Below, in pieces: positions 1-9,267 of a DNA stretch of 64,000 bases. Numbering within the stretch: the first letter of the stretch is position 1; each line of letters starts with the position of its first letter. The position numbers and the translations under genes were made by a program. Location: assembly GCF_900109665.1 (NCBI RefSeq), contig NZ_FOAO01000007.1, forward strand, positions 1 through 64,000. Reading direction: 5' to 3'. This stretch comes from Blastococcus sp. DSM 46786. GTDB lineage: Bacteria; Actinomycetota; Actinomycetes; Mycobacteriales; Geodermatophilaceae. Under the pieces are notes generated by a model. The model ran no database searches and was not told the DNA's origin. It saw only the letters and a list, made by a program, of their open reading frames with translations.

Positions 1-23
1 GGCTCTTCGCAGATGAGGGTGTA
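1..23 (+). repeat. ISL3 left terminal inverted repeat
   Basis: The reverse complement matches 1414-1436 at 18 of 23 positions. The outer GGCTCTTC and the inner GAGGGTGTA blocks are identical. The mismatches cluster in the middle of the repeat. Confidence 0.85.
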
Positions 24-110
24 GGGGTGAGCCGCGCGTCGGTGTCCGGATAGGGGTCGAGGCCTTCCAAGGATGGAGGTTCCTACGCCGCCCATCCGGA
101 AGACCTCGAC

Positions 111-1430
111 GTGCCTGACGCTACCGCTGTGGGCGGCTTCGTTCGCCCTGATCTGACCACGTTCTGCCGACTGGACGAGCTCGGCCTTGAGGTGCTCGGG
201 CAGCGGCTCGAGCCCGATCGTGCGGTGCTGGCCTGCCGCGTGGTGGAACCCGACCAGTGGTGCCGCCGCTGCGGCTGCGAGGGCGCGCCGCGCGACACCG
301 TCTGCCGGCGGCTGGCGCACGAGCCGCTGGGCTGGCGCCCCACGACGCTGCTGGTCACGGTCCGCCGCTACCGGTGCACCGGGTGCGGGCACGTGTGGCG
401 CCAGGACACCAGCCGGGCGGCCGAGCCTCGGGCCAAGTTGTCCCGATCTGGGCTGCGGTGGGCGCTGGAAGGCATCGTCTGCCAGCACCTGACCGTCGCC
501 CGGGTCGCCGAGGGCCTCGGGGTCGCCTGGAACACCGCCAACGATGCCGTCCTGGCCGAAGGCCAGCGGGTCCTGATCGACGACCCCGATCGGTTCGAGG
601 GCGTGCAGGTGCTCGGGGTCGATGAGCACGTGTGGCGACACACCCGCCTCGGCGACAAGTACGTCACCGTGATCATCGACCTGACCCCGGTGCGGGACCG
701 CACCGGCCCGGCCCGGCTGCTGGACATGGTCGAGGGCCGCTCCAAGCAGGCGCTCAAGACCTGGCTCGCCGCCCGGCCCGAGGCCTGGCGCGCGGGCCTG
801 GAGGTGGTCGCGATGGACGGGTTCACCGGCTTCAAGACCGCCACCACCGAGGAGCTGCCGGACGCGACCGCGGTGATGGACCCCTTCCACGTGGTGCGCC
901 TGGCCGGCGACGCCTTGGACCGCTGCCGACGTCGGGTGCAGCAGGACCTGCACGGGCACCGCGGCCGCAAGGACGACCCGCTCTACCGCGCCCGGCGCGT
1001 CCTGCACACCGGCGCTGACCTGCTCACCGACCGGCAACAGCAGCGGCTGACCGTGCTGTTCGCCGCCGACGAGCACGTCCAGGTCGAGGCCACCTGGAGC
1101 ATCTACCAGCGGATGATCGGCGCCTACCGCGAACCCGACCGGGCCAAGGGCCGGCGCCTGATGACCACCCTCATCGACGCGCTCGGCCGCGGCGTCCCGG
1201 CCGCGCTGACCGAGCTGATCACGCTGGGGCGGACGCTGAAGAAGCGGGCCGAGGACGTCCTGGCGTACTTCGACCGACCCGGCACCAGCAACGGACCGAC
1301 CGAGGCCCTCAACGGACGACTCGAGCACCTCCGAGGATCCGCACTCGGGTTCCGCAACCTCACCAACTACATCGCCAGAAGCCTGCTCGAGACCGGCGGG
1401 TTCAGGCCCCGACTACACCCTCGATCGTGA
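111..1430 (+). CDS. ISL3 family transposase
   Basis: This 439-residue protein starts at GTG and is full length for ISL3/IS1165-type transposases. The N-terminus has a cysteine-rich zinc-binding motif (CRRCGC, then CTGCGHVW near residue 90). The DDE catalytic core is visible as GVDEHVWRH, VVAMDGFTGF and a late NGPTEALNGRLE, the usual positions of the two Asp and the Glu. The C-terminal GFRNLTNYIARSLL block is typical of the family. There is no frameshift or internal stop, so the enzyme looks active. The stop codon lies within the right inverted repeat. Confidence 0.93.
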   Translation: MPDATAVGGFVRPDLTTFCRLDELGLEVLGQRLEPDRAVLACRVVEPDQWCRRCGCEGAPRDTVCRRLAHEPLGWRPTTLLVTVRRYRCTGCGHVWRQDTSRAAEPRAKLSRSGLRWALEGIVCQHLTVARVAEGLGVAWNTANDAVLAEGQRVLIDDPDRFEGVQVLGVDEHVWRHTRLGDKYVTVIIDLTPVRDRTGPARLLDMVEGRSKQALKTWLAARPEAWRAGLEVVAMDGFTGFKTATTEELPDATAVMDPFHVVRLAGDALDRCRRRVQQDLHGHRGRKDDPLYRARRVLHTGADLLTDRQQQRLTVLFAADEHVQVEATWSIYQRMIGAYREPDRAKGRRLMTTLIDALGRGVPAALTELITLGRTLKKRAEDVLAYFDRPGTSNGPTEALNGRLEHLRGSALGFRNLTNYIARSLLETGGFRPRLHPRS

Positions 1431-1436
1431 AGAGCC
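1414..1436 (-). repeat. ISL3 right terminal inverted repeat
   Basis: This is the partner of the repeat at 1-23. It overlaps the last codons of the transposase, which is common in compact ISL3 elements. Confidence 0.85.
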
Positions 1437-1504
1437 GGATACCGGCGGTCTCTGGGCAGCGCTCGGTGCAGGCTCAGGAGAGGCGCAGACGACAGTGGAT
1501 GCGA

Positions 1505-2167
1505 TCAGCGCCGGCGCGGTTCCTTCGTCGTGGCTCCGACGTTGGCGGCGAACCAGTCGTTGAGGGGCTGCAGGTCGCGCCACGCGTCCCGCACCCGGTC
1601 GACGGCCGCACGCGTGTGCAGCCAGTCCTCCGGCGTCCAGCGCTGCGTGGCGTGCAGCGTCTTGTGCTTCAGCAGGTCGAGGCGGGCGTCGTCGGCGGAG
1701 AACCCGGCGGGCACACGCACCAGCCGGTCGCCCTCGATCTCCCAGCCGGCGCCGCGCAGGCGGGTCACCTCCTGCTCGAGGCGCGGGCCCTGCAGCGGAT
1801 CGGCCACGGCGCGGCGGTACCTGGCCACCTGGTCGGACTCCAGCCGCCAGCAGCCACCCGAGACGGTGAGCCCGTCCGCGGAGATCTGGACGTACCAGGC
1901 GCCCGCACCGCGACCCTCCGGGTTCACGACCGCGCCCTGGTGCGTCTTGTACGGGGTCTTGTCGTGGCTGAAGCGGACGTCGCGGTACGGCCGGAAGACC
2001 TTGGCGGTGCCGAACTCGTCGGCGAGCTCCTCGACCAGCGCGGTGATCGGCGCGCGGACGTGGGCCTCGTACCCGGCCCGGTGTGCGGTCCAGTAGGCCT
2101 TGCTGTTGTCCGCCTCCAGCCCCTCGTAGAAGACCAGTCCCTCGTCCGGGAACCCGTCGAAGGTCAT
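1505..2167 (-). CDS. DUF2461 (TIGR02453) family protein
   Basis: This 220-residue protein begins MTFDGFPDEGLVFYEGLEAD. The N-terminal F.F...L..N..YW..H...Y pattern and the central VRFSHDKTPYKTHQGA block are the hallmark of the DUF2461/TIGR02453 family. Its function is unknown. The ATG overlaps the TGA of the upstream GNAT gene by 4 bases (ATGA), so the two are probably translated together. The ISL3 element lies just beyond its 3' end. Confidence 0.88.
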   Translation of the reverse strand: MTFDGFPDEGLVFYEGLEADNSKAYWTAHRAGYEAHVRAPITALVEELADEFGTAKVFRPYRDVRFSHDKTPYKTHQGAVVNPEGRGAGAWYVQISADGLTVSGGCWRLESDQVARYRRAVADPLQGPRLEQEVTRLRGAGWEIEGDRLVRVPAGFSADDARLDLLKHKTLHATQRWTPEDWLHTRAAVDRVRDAWRDLQPLNDWFAANVGATTKEPRRR

Positions 2168-2721
2168 CGGTCCGCGTCCTCCTCGCCCAGCTCGACGTGC
2201 CACCGCAGCTCCCGCAGCGGTGCCGCCCCGGTGTCCAGCGTGCGCGCCCAGCCGTCCGGGGCCCAGCCGGCCGACTCGTAGAAGTCGGCGGACGCCTGGT
2301 CCGATTCCGCGAGCCAGACCTCGAGCCGGGTCGTCCCGTCGGCGGAGGCGAGGTCGGTGACCGCGGCGAGCAACCGGCTGCCGTGGCCGCGCCGGCCCCA
2401 GCGGGGCTCGACCAGCAGCGTGCTGATCTCCGCGGCCTCCGGTCCGGTCGCCACGGCCGCGAAACCCACCACCGCATCCCGCTCGACCGCGACCAGGACG
2501 CGGTGGCCCGCCGACGGCGGTGCCGTGACGGCGGCCAGCCAGGAGTCCGCGACGGCGGCCTCGTCCCACTCGTCGAGCACCGCCGCGGGGAGGAGCGTCC
2601 GGTACGCCGTCCGCCAGGTGACGCCCTGCACCCGTGCGATGGCGGCGGCGTCACCGGCCTGCGCCGGACGCACAGAGACATCGGCGGAGCCCGTGAGGCG
2701 GGGGAACGGGTTCGACGTCAC
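2164..2721 (-). CDS. GNAT family N-acetyltransferase
   Basis: This protein of about 185 residues has the GNAT fold pattern: an N-terminal VRPAQAGDAAAIARVQ segment, a central VGFAAV strand, and the acetyl-CoA loop VEPRWGRRGHGSRLL (the Q/RxxGxG/A motif), then a C-terminal FYESAGW. I chose GTG at 2721 because the alignable domain begins shortly after it and upstream codons run into the promoter region of the divergent YcaQ-like gene. The acyl acceptor is not predictable. It overlaps the DUF2461 gene by 4 bases. Confidence 0.85.
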   Translation of the reverse strand: MTSNPFPRLTGSADVSVRPAQAGDAAAIARVQGVTWRTAYRTLLPAAVLDEWDEAAVADSWLAAVTAPPSAGHRVLVAVERDAVVGFAAVATGPEAAEISTLLVEPRWGRRGHGSRLLAAVTDLASADGTTRLEVWLAESDQASADFYESAGWAPDGWARTLDTGAAPLRELRWHVELGEEDADR

Positions 2722-2786
2722 CCGGGCAGCGTAGGGGTGCCGGCCGGCGCGGCGGGTGTCGTACCGGGCGGGCAGGATCTCCGGTC

Positions 2787-4001
2787 GTGACGCCCGTCGA
2801 ACGGATGCCGGCCGCGCTGGCCCGGCGCATCGCCCTGGCCGCGCAGGGGTTCGCCGATCCACGCCCGGTCACAGCGGTGGGGACCCGCCAGCTGCGCCGG
2901 CTCACCGAACGCCTCGCCGTCGTGCAGATCGATTCGGTCAACGTGCTGTCCCGGTCCCACTACCTGCCCGCCTTCAGCCGGCTGGGGCCCTATCCGCGCG
3001 AGGTGCTGGACGCACTGGCGAACCGGCGGCACGACGTGTTCGAGTACTGGGCGCACGAGGCATCGTTCCTCCCCGTCCGGCTGCACCCGTTCCTGCGCTG
3101 GCGCATGGCGGCCGTGCAGCAGGAGGCCTGGGGCAGCATGACGAGGGTGCACCGAGAGCGGCCGGAGTACGTGGCGTCGCTCCTGGAACGGGTTCGCCGG
3201 GATGGCCCGCTCCGGGCCGGCGAGCTGCAGGAGGAGCGGCCGAACCGGCCGGGCAGCATGTGGAACTGGCACGCGGGCAAGGCGGCACTGGAGTACCTCT
3301 TCTTCACCGGCGCGCTCACGGCGATGCGCCGCACGGCGGGGTTCGAGCGCGTCTACGACCTGCCGGAACGGGTGCTGCCGGCCGGCGTGCTGGACGCTCC
3401 CACGCCGGAGCGTCCCGATGCGGTGCGGGAGCTGGTCCGCACGGCGTCCCGGGCACTCGGCGTGGCCACCGAGACCGATCTGCGCGACTACTTCCGGCTC
3501 ACCCCGGCCGACGCCCGGACGGCGATCGCCGAGCTGGCCGACGCCGGCGAACTGCTGCCGGTCGAGGTGGAGGGCTGGGGACGTCCGGCGTGGCTCGACC
3601 CCGCAGCGCGCCGGCCACGCTGGATCCGGGCGCGGGCACTGCTCAGCCCTTTCGACTCGCTGGTGTGGGAACGGCCGCGGGTCGAGCGGATCTTCGGCTT
3701 CCGCTACCGGCTGGAGATCTACACGCCGGCGCACCAGCGGGTGCACGGCTACTACGTGCTGCCCTTCCTGCTCGGCGACCGGCTCGTCGCCCGCGTGGAC
3801 CTCAAGGCCGACCGGAAGGCCGGCATCCTCAGGGTGCAGGCCGCACACACCGAGGAGGGCGTGGACCGGTCGCTGGTCGCCGCCGAGCTGGGTGCCGAGC
3901 TCCGGCTCATGGCCGGGTGGATGGGGCTGGACCACGTCGCCGTCGCCGAGCGGGGGGACCTGTGGCCCGAGCTCGGCCGCGCGCTGGCCGTCCCGGCGTG
4001 A
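2787..4001 (+). CDS. Winged-helix DNA-binding protein, YcaQ (crosslink-repair glycosylase) family
   Basis: This 404-residue protein carries the YcaQ/AlkX-type N-terminus ([11 protein letters not shown], then [21 protein letters not shown]) and a domain rich in winged-helix elements. E. coli YcaQ unhooks DNA interstrand crosslinks. Actinobacterial homologues are usually annotated only as winged-helix proteins. The GTG at 2787 is chosen, and an ATG six codons later would serve equally well. It is divergent from the GNAT gene. Its 3' end overlaps the convergent DUF1232 gene. The repair role is inferred from family only. Confidence 0.8.
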   Translation: MTPVERMPAALARRIALAAQGFADPRPVTAVGTRQLRRLTERLAVVQIDSVNVLSRSHYLPAFSRLGPYPREVLDALANRRHDVFEYWAHEASFLPVRLHPFLRWRMAAVQQEAWGSMTRVHRERPEYVASLLERVRRDGPLRAGELQEERPNRPGSMWNWHAGKAALEYLFFTGALTAMRRTAGFERVYDLPERVLPAGVLDAPTPERPDAVRELVRTASRALGVATETDLRDYFRLTPADARTAIAELADAGELLPVEVEGWGRPAWLDPAARRPRWIRARALLSPFDSLVWERPRVERIFGFRYRLEIYTPAHQRVHGYYVLPFLLGDRLVARVDLKADRKAGILRVQAAHTEEGVDRSLVAAELGAELRLMAGWMGLDHVAVAERGDLWPELGRALAVPA

Positions 4002-4396
4002 GCCCGGCGAGCCGGCGCACCACGGCGAGACCGGCCGGCTCGCCGGGCCAGTGCCGGACCCAGGGCGTCGTCGCCCGCCCGGCGCACCACCGACCGCAGG
4101 GCCCAGGCGACGACGACGACGTCGTCGGCGTAGCCGAGCACCGGCACCACGTCGGGCACCAGGTCGACGGGGGAGAGCAGGTAGGCCAGCAGCAGCCACA
4201 GCCGCACCCGCAGCCCCGCCGGGAGGGAGCGGTCGGCGGCGAGCCGGCGCACCAGCCGGACGACGTCGGGCAGCAGTCGCAGCGCGTCGCGCACCGTCAG
4301 CCCGTCGGATCGGCCGCGCCACAGGGCGGCCAGGAGCAGCAGCCAGACGAGCAGCAGGCCGCCGGCCACGGCGAGCAGGAGACGCCACCACTCCAC
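3752..4396 (-). CDS. DUF1232 (YkvA-like) membrane protein, apparent C-terminal frameshift
   Basis: The reading frame starts at GTG (VEWWRLL). It has an N-terminal membrane helix and the DUF1232 core [22 protein letters not shown], followed by [15 protein letters not shown]. In this frame the C-terminus becomes arginine/alanine-rich and runs 250 bp into the convergent YcaQ-like gene. A shift of one base around 4056-4063 instead restores [19 protein letters not shown], which I recognise as the usual tail of actinobacterial DUF1232 proteins, with a stop at 3907. The gene therefore seems frameshifted, by mutation or sequencing error. Function is unknown. Confidence 0.75.
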   Translation of the reverse strand: MEWWRLLLAVAGGLLLVWLLLLAALWRGRSDGLTVRDALRLLPDVVRLVRRLAADRSLPAGLRVRLWLLLAYLLSPVDLVPDVVPVLGYADDVVVVAWALRSVVRRAGDDALGPALARRAGRSRRGAPARRAHAGTASARPSSGHRSPRSATATWSSPIHPAMSRSSAPSSAATSDRSTPSSVCAACTLRMPAFRSALRSTRATSRSPSRKGST

Positions 4397-4435
4397 GCAC
4401 CCAGTCTGCCCGGCCGCCCGCCGTAGGCTCGACAG

Positions 4436-5188
4436 GTGCCAGAGATCGCGCCGCTCCGCGTCCAGGTCGTCGCGCAGACGCAGTTCACCGCACCCGCGGA
4501 CGTGCCCTGGGAGACCGACGCCGACGGGGGGCAGGCGCTCGCCGAGTTCGCCGGCCGCGCCTGCTACCAGTCGTGGGACAAGCCCAACCCCGCCACCGCG
4601 ACGAACGCCGGCTACCTGCGGCACATCCTCGAGGTCGGGCACCTCGCCGTCCTCGAGCACGGGACGGTGAGCATGTACCTCACCGGCGTCTCCCGGTCGC
4701 TCACCCACGAGCTGGTGCGGCACCGGCAGTTCTCCTGCAGCCAGCTGTCCCAGCGCTACGTGCCGGAGCCGGACGCCGCCGTCGTGGAGCCCGCGGTCAT
4801 CGCCGAGGACCCGGTGCTGCACGCGCGCTTCGTCGCTGCCACCGACGCGGCGGCGGCCGCCTACGCCGAGCTGCTCGAGGGGCTGGAGCGGCGCTTCGCC
4901 GACGTGCCCAACGCCACGCTGCGCCGCAAGCAGGCCCGGCAGGCCGCCCGGTCGGTGCTGCCCCACGCCACCGAGTCGCGCATCGTCGTCACCGGCAACT
5001 ACCGGGCGTGGCGGCACTTCGTGGCCATGCGGGCCAGCGAGCACGCCGACGTCGAGCTCCGCGAGCTGGCGATCGCCTGCCTCCGCGAGCTGCAGCGGGT
5101 GGCCGGCAACGTCTTCGGCGACTTCCGGATCAGCCGGCTGACCGATGGCACCGAGGTCGCCGCGAGCCCCTTCGTCACCGAGGGCTGA
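4436..5188 (+). CDS. thyX: Flavin-dependent thymidylate synthase ThyX
   Basis: This 250-residue protein makes dTMP from dUMP with methylene-tetrahydrofolate, FAD and NADPH. The ThyX signature [14 protein letters not shown] is at residues 95-108, matching RHRxxSxxxxSxR. A second family block, [18 protein letters not shown], follows. GTG start. It lies directly upstream of thyA, so both unrelated thymidylate synthases sit head to tail. In mycobacteria thyX neighbours dapA and rnj, as it nearly does here. Confidence 0.95.
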   Translation: MPEIAPLRVQVVAQTQFTAPADVPWETDADGGQALAEFAGRACYQSWDKPNPATATNAGYLRHILEVGHLAVLEHGTVSMYLTGVSRSLTHELVRHRQFSCSQLSQRYVPEPDAAVVEPAVIAEDPVLHARFVAATDAAAAAYAELLEGLERRFADVPNATLRRKQARQAARSVLPHATESRIVVTGNYRAWRHFVAMRASEHADVELRELAIACLRELQRVAGNVFGDFRISRLTDGTEVAASPFVTEG

Positions 5189-5262
5189 GCACCACCGGCC
5201 CCTCCGGTCACCGCTGCCGCGCGGTTCCCGGCGGGCGCACGGCCGGTCGTAGGCTCGGGCCC

Positions 5263-6069
5263 GTGGCAGCCCCGATCGATACCCAGTACGAGGACCTCCT
5301 GCGGCGCATCCTGGCGCAGGGCACGCCCAAGGACGACCGGACCGGGACGGGCACGCTGAGCCTGTTCGGGGAGCGGCTGCGCTACGACCTGGCCGACACC
5401 TTCCCGCTGGTGACGACGAAGAAGGTGCACTTCAAGTCGATCGCCGTCGAGCTGCTGTGGTTCCTGCGCGGGGAGAGCAACGTCGGCTGGCTGCGGGAGA
5501 ACGGCGTCACCATCTGGGACGAGTGGGCGTCCGCCGATGGTGAGCTCGGCCCCGTCTACGGCGTCCAGTGGCGGTCGTGGCCCAGGCCCGACGGCGGGCA
5601 CGTCGACCAGATCGCCCAGCTGCTGGACACCCTGCGCACCGACCCCGACTCGCGCCGCATGATCGTCTCGGCCTGGAACGTGGCCGCGCTGCCCGAGATG
5701 GCACTGGCCCCCTGCCACGCGTTCTTCCAGTTCTACGTGGCCGACGGGAAGCTGTCCTGCCAGCTCTACCAGCGCAGCGCCGACATGTTCCTCGGCGTGC
5801 CGTTCAACATCGCCAGCTACGCGCTGCTCACCCGCATGATCGCCGCCCAGGTGGGGCTGCAGCCCGGCGAGTTCGTCTGGGTCGGCGGCGACTGCCACGT
5901 CTACAGCAACCACGTCGACCAGGTGCGCGAGCAGCTGTCCCGGGAGCCCTACCCGTTCCCGGCGCTGGAATTGGCGCCCGCGCCGTCGCTGTTCGACTAC
6001 ACCTACGAGCACCTCACCGTGCGCGACTACCGGCACCACCCCGCCATCAAGGCAGCCGTGGCGGTGTGA
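5263..6069 (+). CDS. thyA: Thymidylate synthase ThyA
   Basis: This 268-residue protein has the usual length for the compact bacterial enzyme. It shows DDRTGTGT near the N-terminus, [14 protein letters not shown], the active-site [10 protein letters not shown] with the catalytic Cys at about 151, and the dUMP-binding [18 protein letters not shown]. It oxidises methylene-tetrahydrofolate to dihydrofolate, which the next gene (folA) reduces. GTG start. Its stop overlaps the folA start as GTGA, a translationally coupled pair. Confidence 0.96.
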   Translation: MAAPIDTQYEDLLRRILAQGTPKDDRTGTGTLSLFGERLRYDLADTFPLVTTKKVHFKSIAVELLWFLRGESNVGWLRENGVTIWDEWASADGELGPVYGVQWRSWPRPDGGHVDQIAQLLDTLRTDPDSRRMIVSAWNVAALPEMALAPCHAFFQFYVADGKLSCQLYQRSADMFLGVPFNIASYALLTRMIAAQVGLQPGEFVWVGGDCHVYSNHVDQVREQLSREPYPFPALELAPAPSLFDYTYEHLTVRDYRHHPAIKAAVAV

Positions 6070-6587
6070 CCGGCCCGGTGGGCGTGGCGATGATCTGGGC
6101 GCAGGCCCGCGGTGGTGTCATCGGCGCCGACGGCGGCCTGCCCTGGCACCTGCCCGAGGACCTCGCGCTGTTCCGCCGGCTGACCACCGGGTCGACGGTG
6201 GTGATGGGGCGGCGCACCTGGGAGTCGCTGCCCGCACGCTTCCGTCCCCTCCCGCAGCGGGTCAACGTCGTGCTGACGTCCGACCCGGGCTGGTCGGCCG
6301 GGGGGGCGCTGGTCGCGCGCTCGGTCGACCAGGTGCTCGCCGAGCACCCGTCCGCCTGGGTGATCGGCGGGGGAGCCGTCTACGCCGCGTTCCTGCCGCA
6401 CGCCGGCCGGGTCGTGGTCACCGACGTCGACACCGACGTCGCGGGGGACACCGTCGCGCCGTCCCTGGACGACGGCTGGGTGCGCACCGCGCGCACGCCG
6501 GAGGAGGGCTGGTCGGTGTCGGCGTCGGAGGGGCTGCGGTTCGCGGTGTCGGAGTACGTGCGGGAACCCGTCGGCTCCGCTGGGTAG
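6066..6587 (+). CDS. folA: Dihydrofolate reductase
   Basis: This 173-residue DHFR regenerates tetrahydrofolate after ThyA. Characteristic motifs are [23 protein letters not shown] near the N-terminus (given here as two blocks, GVIGADG and LPWHLPED), [12 protein letters not shown], and the NADPH-binding [13 protein letters not shown]. The GTG start overlaps the thyA stop. A methionine nine residues further in (MIWAQ) is an alternative start that would still keep the fold. Confidence 0.95.
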   Translation: MTGPVGVAMIWAQARGGVIGADGGLPWHLPEDLALFRRLTTGSTVVMGRRTWESLPARFRPLPQRVNVVLTSDPGWSAGGALVARSVDQVLAEHPSAWVIGGGAVYAAFLPHAGRVVVTDVDTDVAGDTVAPSLDDGWVRTARTPEEGWSVSASEGLRFAVSEYVREPVGSAG

Positions 6588-6596
6588 ATTCTCCCC

Positions 6597-7493
6597 ATGA
6601 CCTCCGACCCCGCCCGGCCGTTCGGGCGCCTCCTCACGGCGATGGTCACCCCGCTGGCCGAGGACGGGTCGATCGACCTCGCCGGGGCCCAGGAGCTGGC
6701 GGCGCACCTGGTCGACCGGGGCGGGAGCGACGGGCTGGTCGTCCTCGGGACGACGGGGGAGTCGCCGACGACCAGCGACGCCGAGCAGCGCGCCGTCCTG
6801 GAGGTGGTGCTGGACGCCGTCGGTGACCGCGCCACGGTCGTCGCCGGCGTCGGCACCTACGACACCGCGCACTCGATCGAGAAGGCGCGGACGGCGGCGG
6901 AGCTCGGCGTCCACGGGCTGCTGGTCGTCACGCCCTACTACAACCGGCCGCCCCAGGCCGGCCTGCTCCGCCACTTCACCTCGATCGCCGACGGCACCGA
7001 CCTGCCGGTGATGCTCTACGACATCCCGATCCGCACCGCCACGCCCATCGAGGTCGAGACGCTCGTGCGCGCCGCCGAGCACCCGCGGATCGTCGCGGTG
7101 AAGGACGCCAAGGGCGACCTCGGCGCGATGGCCTGGACGCTCGCGCGCACCGATCTCGCCTACTACAGCGGCGAGGACATGCTGAACCTGCCGATCCTCG
7201 CGATGGGCGGCGTCGGCATGGTCAGCGTCGTGAGCCACCTCGTCGGCCCCCGGTTGGTCGAGCTGATCGCCGCCGTCGAGGCCGGCGACCTGGTCAAGGC
7301 CAGGGAGATCAACGACAGCCTGCTCCCGGTGTACACCGGGATCTTCCGCACCCAGGGCGTCATCACGGTGAAGGCCGCGCTCAACGCGCTCGGCCTGCCG
7401 GCCGGACCGGTCCGGCCGCCGCTGGTCGACGCCACCCCCGAACAGCTCGCGCAGCTGCGTGACGACCTCGCCGCTGGAGGCGTCACCCTGTGA
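6597..7493 (+). CDS. dapA: 4-hydroxy-tetrahydrodipicolinate synthase
   Basis: This 298-residue enzyme condenses pyruvate with aspartate semialdehyde in the lysine/diaminopimelate pathway. It has the GTTGES motif (residues 51-56), YYNRPPQAGL, catalytic Tyr141 in YDIP, and the Schiff-base Lys169 in VAVKDAKGD. The ATG lies nine bases after folA, so transcription is probably shared with the thymidylate genes. No dapB is present upstream, unlike the dapB-thyX-dapA order of mycobacteria. Confidence 0.96.
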   Translation: MTSDPARPFGRLLTAMVTPLAEDGSIDLAGAQELAAHLVDRGGSDGLVVLGTTGESPTTSDAEQRAVLEVVLDAVGDRATVVAGVGTYDTAHSIEKARTAAELGVHGLLVVTPYYNRPPQAGLLRHFTSIADGTDLPVMLYDIPIRTATPIEVETLVRAAEHPRIVAVKDAKGDLGAMAWTLARTDLAYYSGEDMLNLPILAMGGVGMVSVVSHLVGPRLVELIAAVEAGDLVKAREINDSLLPVYTGIFRTQGVITVKAALNALGLPAGPVRPPLVDATPEQLAQLRDDLAAGGVTL

Positions 7494-7566
7494 ACGAGCG
7501 TGCGAGCTCACCAAGGAGCAGAGCAGTGCAACGAACGTGTTCGACGAGCGCCGGCGAGGAGAGCTC

Positions 7567-9267
7567 GTGAGTGGTCAGGTCACCCAACCGCACCTCGATC
7601 TCAAGGCGCCCCCGCCGCTGCCCGAGGGTGGCCTGCGGGTCATGGCCCTCGGCGGGCTCGGCGAGATCGGCCGCAACATGGCCGTGCTGGAGTTCGACGG
7701 GAAGCTGCTGATCATCGACTGCGGCGTCCTCTTCCCGGAGGCCGAGCAACCCGGCGTCGACCTGATCCTCCCGGACTTCGGGGTCATCGAGCACCGGCTC
7801 GACGACGTCGCCGCCGTCGTCCTCACCCACGGGCACGAGGACCACATCGGCGCGATCCCGTACCTGCTCCGGCTGCGCGAGGACATCCCGCTGGTCGGCT
7901 CGCGGTTCACCCTCGCGCTGGTCGCGGCCAAGCTGCGGGAGCACCGGCTGGACGCGACGCTGATCGAGGTGGCCGCCGGTGACGACCACCTGGCCGGGCC
8001 GTTCCACTGCGAGTTCATCTCGGTGAACCACTCGATCCCCGACGCCCTCGCGGTGGCGGTGCACACGCCGGCGGGTGTGCTCGTGCACACCGGCGACTTC
8101 AAGATGGACCAGCTGCCCCTGGACGGCGTCCTCACCGACCTGGGCGCGTTCGCCCGGCTCGGGGTCGAGGGCATCGACCTGCTGCTGGCGGACTCCACGA
8201 ACGCCGAGGTGCCCGGCTTCGTCACCCCCGAGCGGTCGATCGGCCCGGTGCTCGACGACGTCTTCGCCCGCGCCTCGCAGCGGTTGATCGTCTCCAGCTT
8301 CGCCAGCCACGTGCACCGCATCCAGCAGGTCCTCGACTGCGCCGACAAGCACGGCCGCAAGGTCGCCCTCGTCGGCCGCTCGATGGTGCGCAACATGGGC
8401 GTCGCCCGCGACCTCGGCCTGCTCAAGGTCGCCCCCGGGCTGATGGTCTCGCTCGACGACGCCGCATCGATGCCGCCGCACCAGGTGGTGCTGGTGAGCA
8501 CCGGGTCGCAGGGCGAGCCGCTGTCGGCGCTCGGCCGCATGGCCCGCGGTGACCACCACCAGGTGACCATCGAGGCCGGCGACACCGTCGTCCTCGCCTC
8601 GTCGCTGGTGCCAGGCAACGAGACCGCCGTCTACAAGGTGATCAACGGCCTGGCCCGGCTCGGTGCCACGGTCGTGCACAAGGAGACGGCGCGGGTGCAC
8701 GTCTCCGGCCACGCTCCGGCCGGCGAGCTGCGCACGCTGCTCAACGTGGCCAAGCCGCGCTACCTGATGCCGGTGCACGGGGAGTGGCGGCACCTGCGGG
8801 CGCACGCCAAGCTCGCCGAGGAGACGGGGATGCCGACCGACCGGATACTGCTGGCCGAGGACGGCGTGGTCGTCGACCTCGTCGACGGCAAGGCGACGAT
8901 CGTCGGCTCCGTGCCCATCGGCAACGTGTACGTGGACGGGCTCAACGTCGGTGATGTGGGCGAGGAGGCGCTGCAGGCGCGGCGCATCCTCGGTGACGAG
9001 GGGTTCGTCGCGCTCACCGTGGTCATCGAGCCGTCCACCGGGACGATCGTGCGCCCGGTGCACCTCTCGACGAAGGGGTTCTCCGACGACCCGTCGGCCT
9101 TCGACGAGGTGCTGCGGCTGGTCGAGGACAACCTCAAGCGGGCGCTGGCCGACGAGGGCGTCGACGCGCACCGGCTCTCGCAGATCATCCGGCGCACGGT
9201 CGGCAAGTGGGTGTCGGACAAGCACCGCCGACGCCCGATGATCATCCCGACGGTCCTCGAGGTCTAG
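7567..9267 (+). CDS. rnj: Ribonuclease J
   Basis: This 566-residue metallo-beta-lactamase/beta-CASP ribonuclease acts in mRNA decay and rRNA maturation. The metal-binding HGHEDH is at residues 88-93, preceded by VVLTHGHEDHIGAIPYLL. The beta-CASP and C-terminal regions follow (VSTGSQGEP, HVSGHAPAGELRTLLN, MPVHGEWRHL). I chose GTG at 7567, seven bases after a GAGGAGA ribosome site. The frame is open further upstream, but without family similarity. It follows dapA as in M. tuberculosis. Confidence 0.94.
   Translation: MSGQVTQPHLDLKAPPPLPEGGLRVMALGGLGEIGRNMAVLEFDGKLLIIDCGVLFPEAEQPGVDLILPDFGVIEHRLDDVAAVVLTHGHEDHIGAIPYLLRLREDIPLVGSRFTLALVAAKLREHRLDATLIEVAAGDDHLAGPFHCEFISVNHSIPDALAVAVHTPAGVLVHTGDFKMDQLPLDGVLTDLGAFARLGVEGIDLLLADSTNAEVPGFVTPERSIGPVLDDVFARASQRLIVSSFASHVHRIQQVLDCADKHGRKVALVGRSMVRNMGVARDLGLLKVAPGLMVSLDDAASMPPHQVVLVSTGSQGEPLSALGRMARGDHHQVTIEAGDTVVLASSLVPGNETAVYKVINGLARLGATVVHKETARVHVSGHAPAGELRTLLNVAKPRYLMPVHGEWRHLRAHAKLAEETGMPTDRILLAEDGVVVDLVDGKATIVGSVPIGNVYVDGLNVGDVGEEALQARRILGDEGFVALTVVIEPSTGTIVRPVHLSTKGFSDDPSAFDEVLRLVEDNLKRALADEGVDAHRLSQIIRRTVGKWVSDKHRRRPMIIPTVLEV

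Larger units (their letters stand above)
1..1436 (+). mobile_element. ISL3-family insertion sequence, complete
   Basis: The element consists of one transposase gene flanked by imperfect terminal inverted repeats of 23 bp (left 1-23, right 1414-1436). The tips end in GGCTCTTC and GAAGAGCC and about 18 of 23 positions match. One ORF encoding an ISL3-type transposase fills the space between. ISL3 elements usually make 8-bp target duplications. The right flank begins GGATACCG, but the left flank lies outside the window, so the duplication cannot be checked. The element sits about 70 bp past the stop of the convergent DUF2461 gene and so does not interrupt it. Its left tip coincides exactly with base 1, which suggests a contig boundary at a repeat. 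Confidence 0.85.

Noticed and set aside
83-358. Open frame antisense to the transposase start
   Set aside because: Ser/Arg-rich shadow of the transposase in high-GC DNA, with no start signal.
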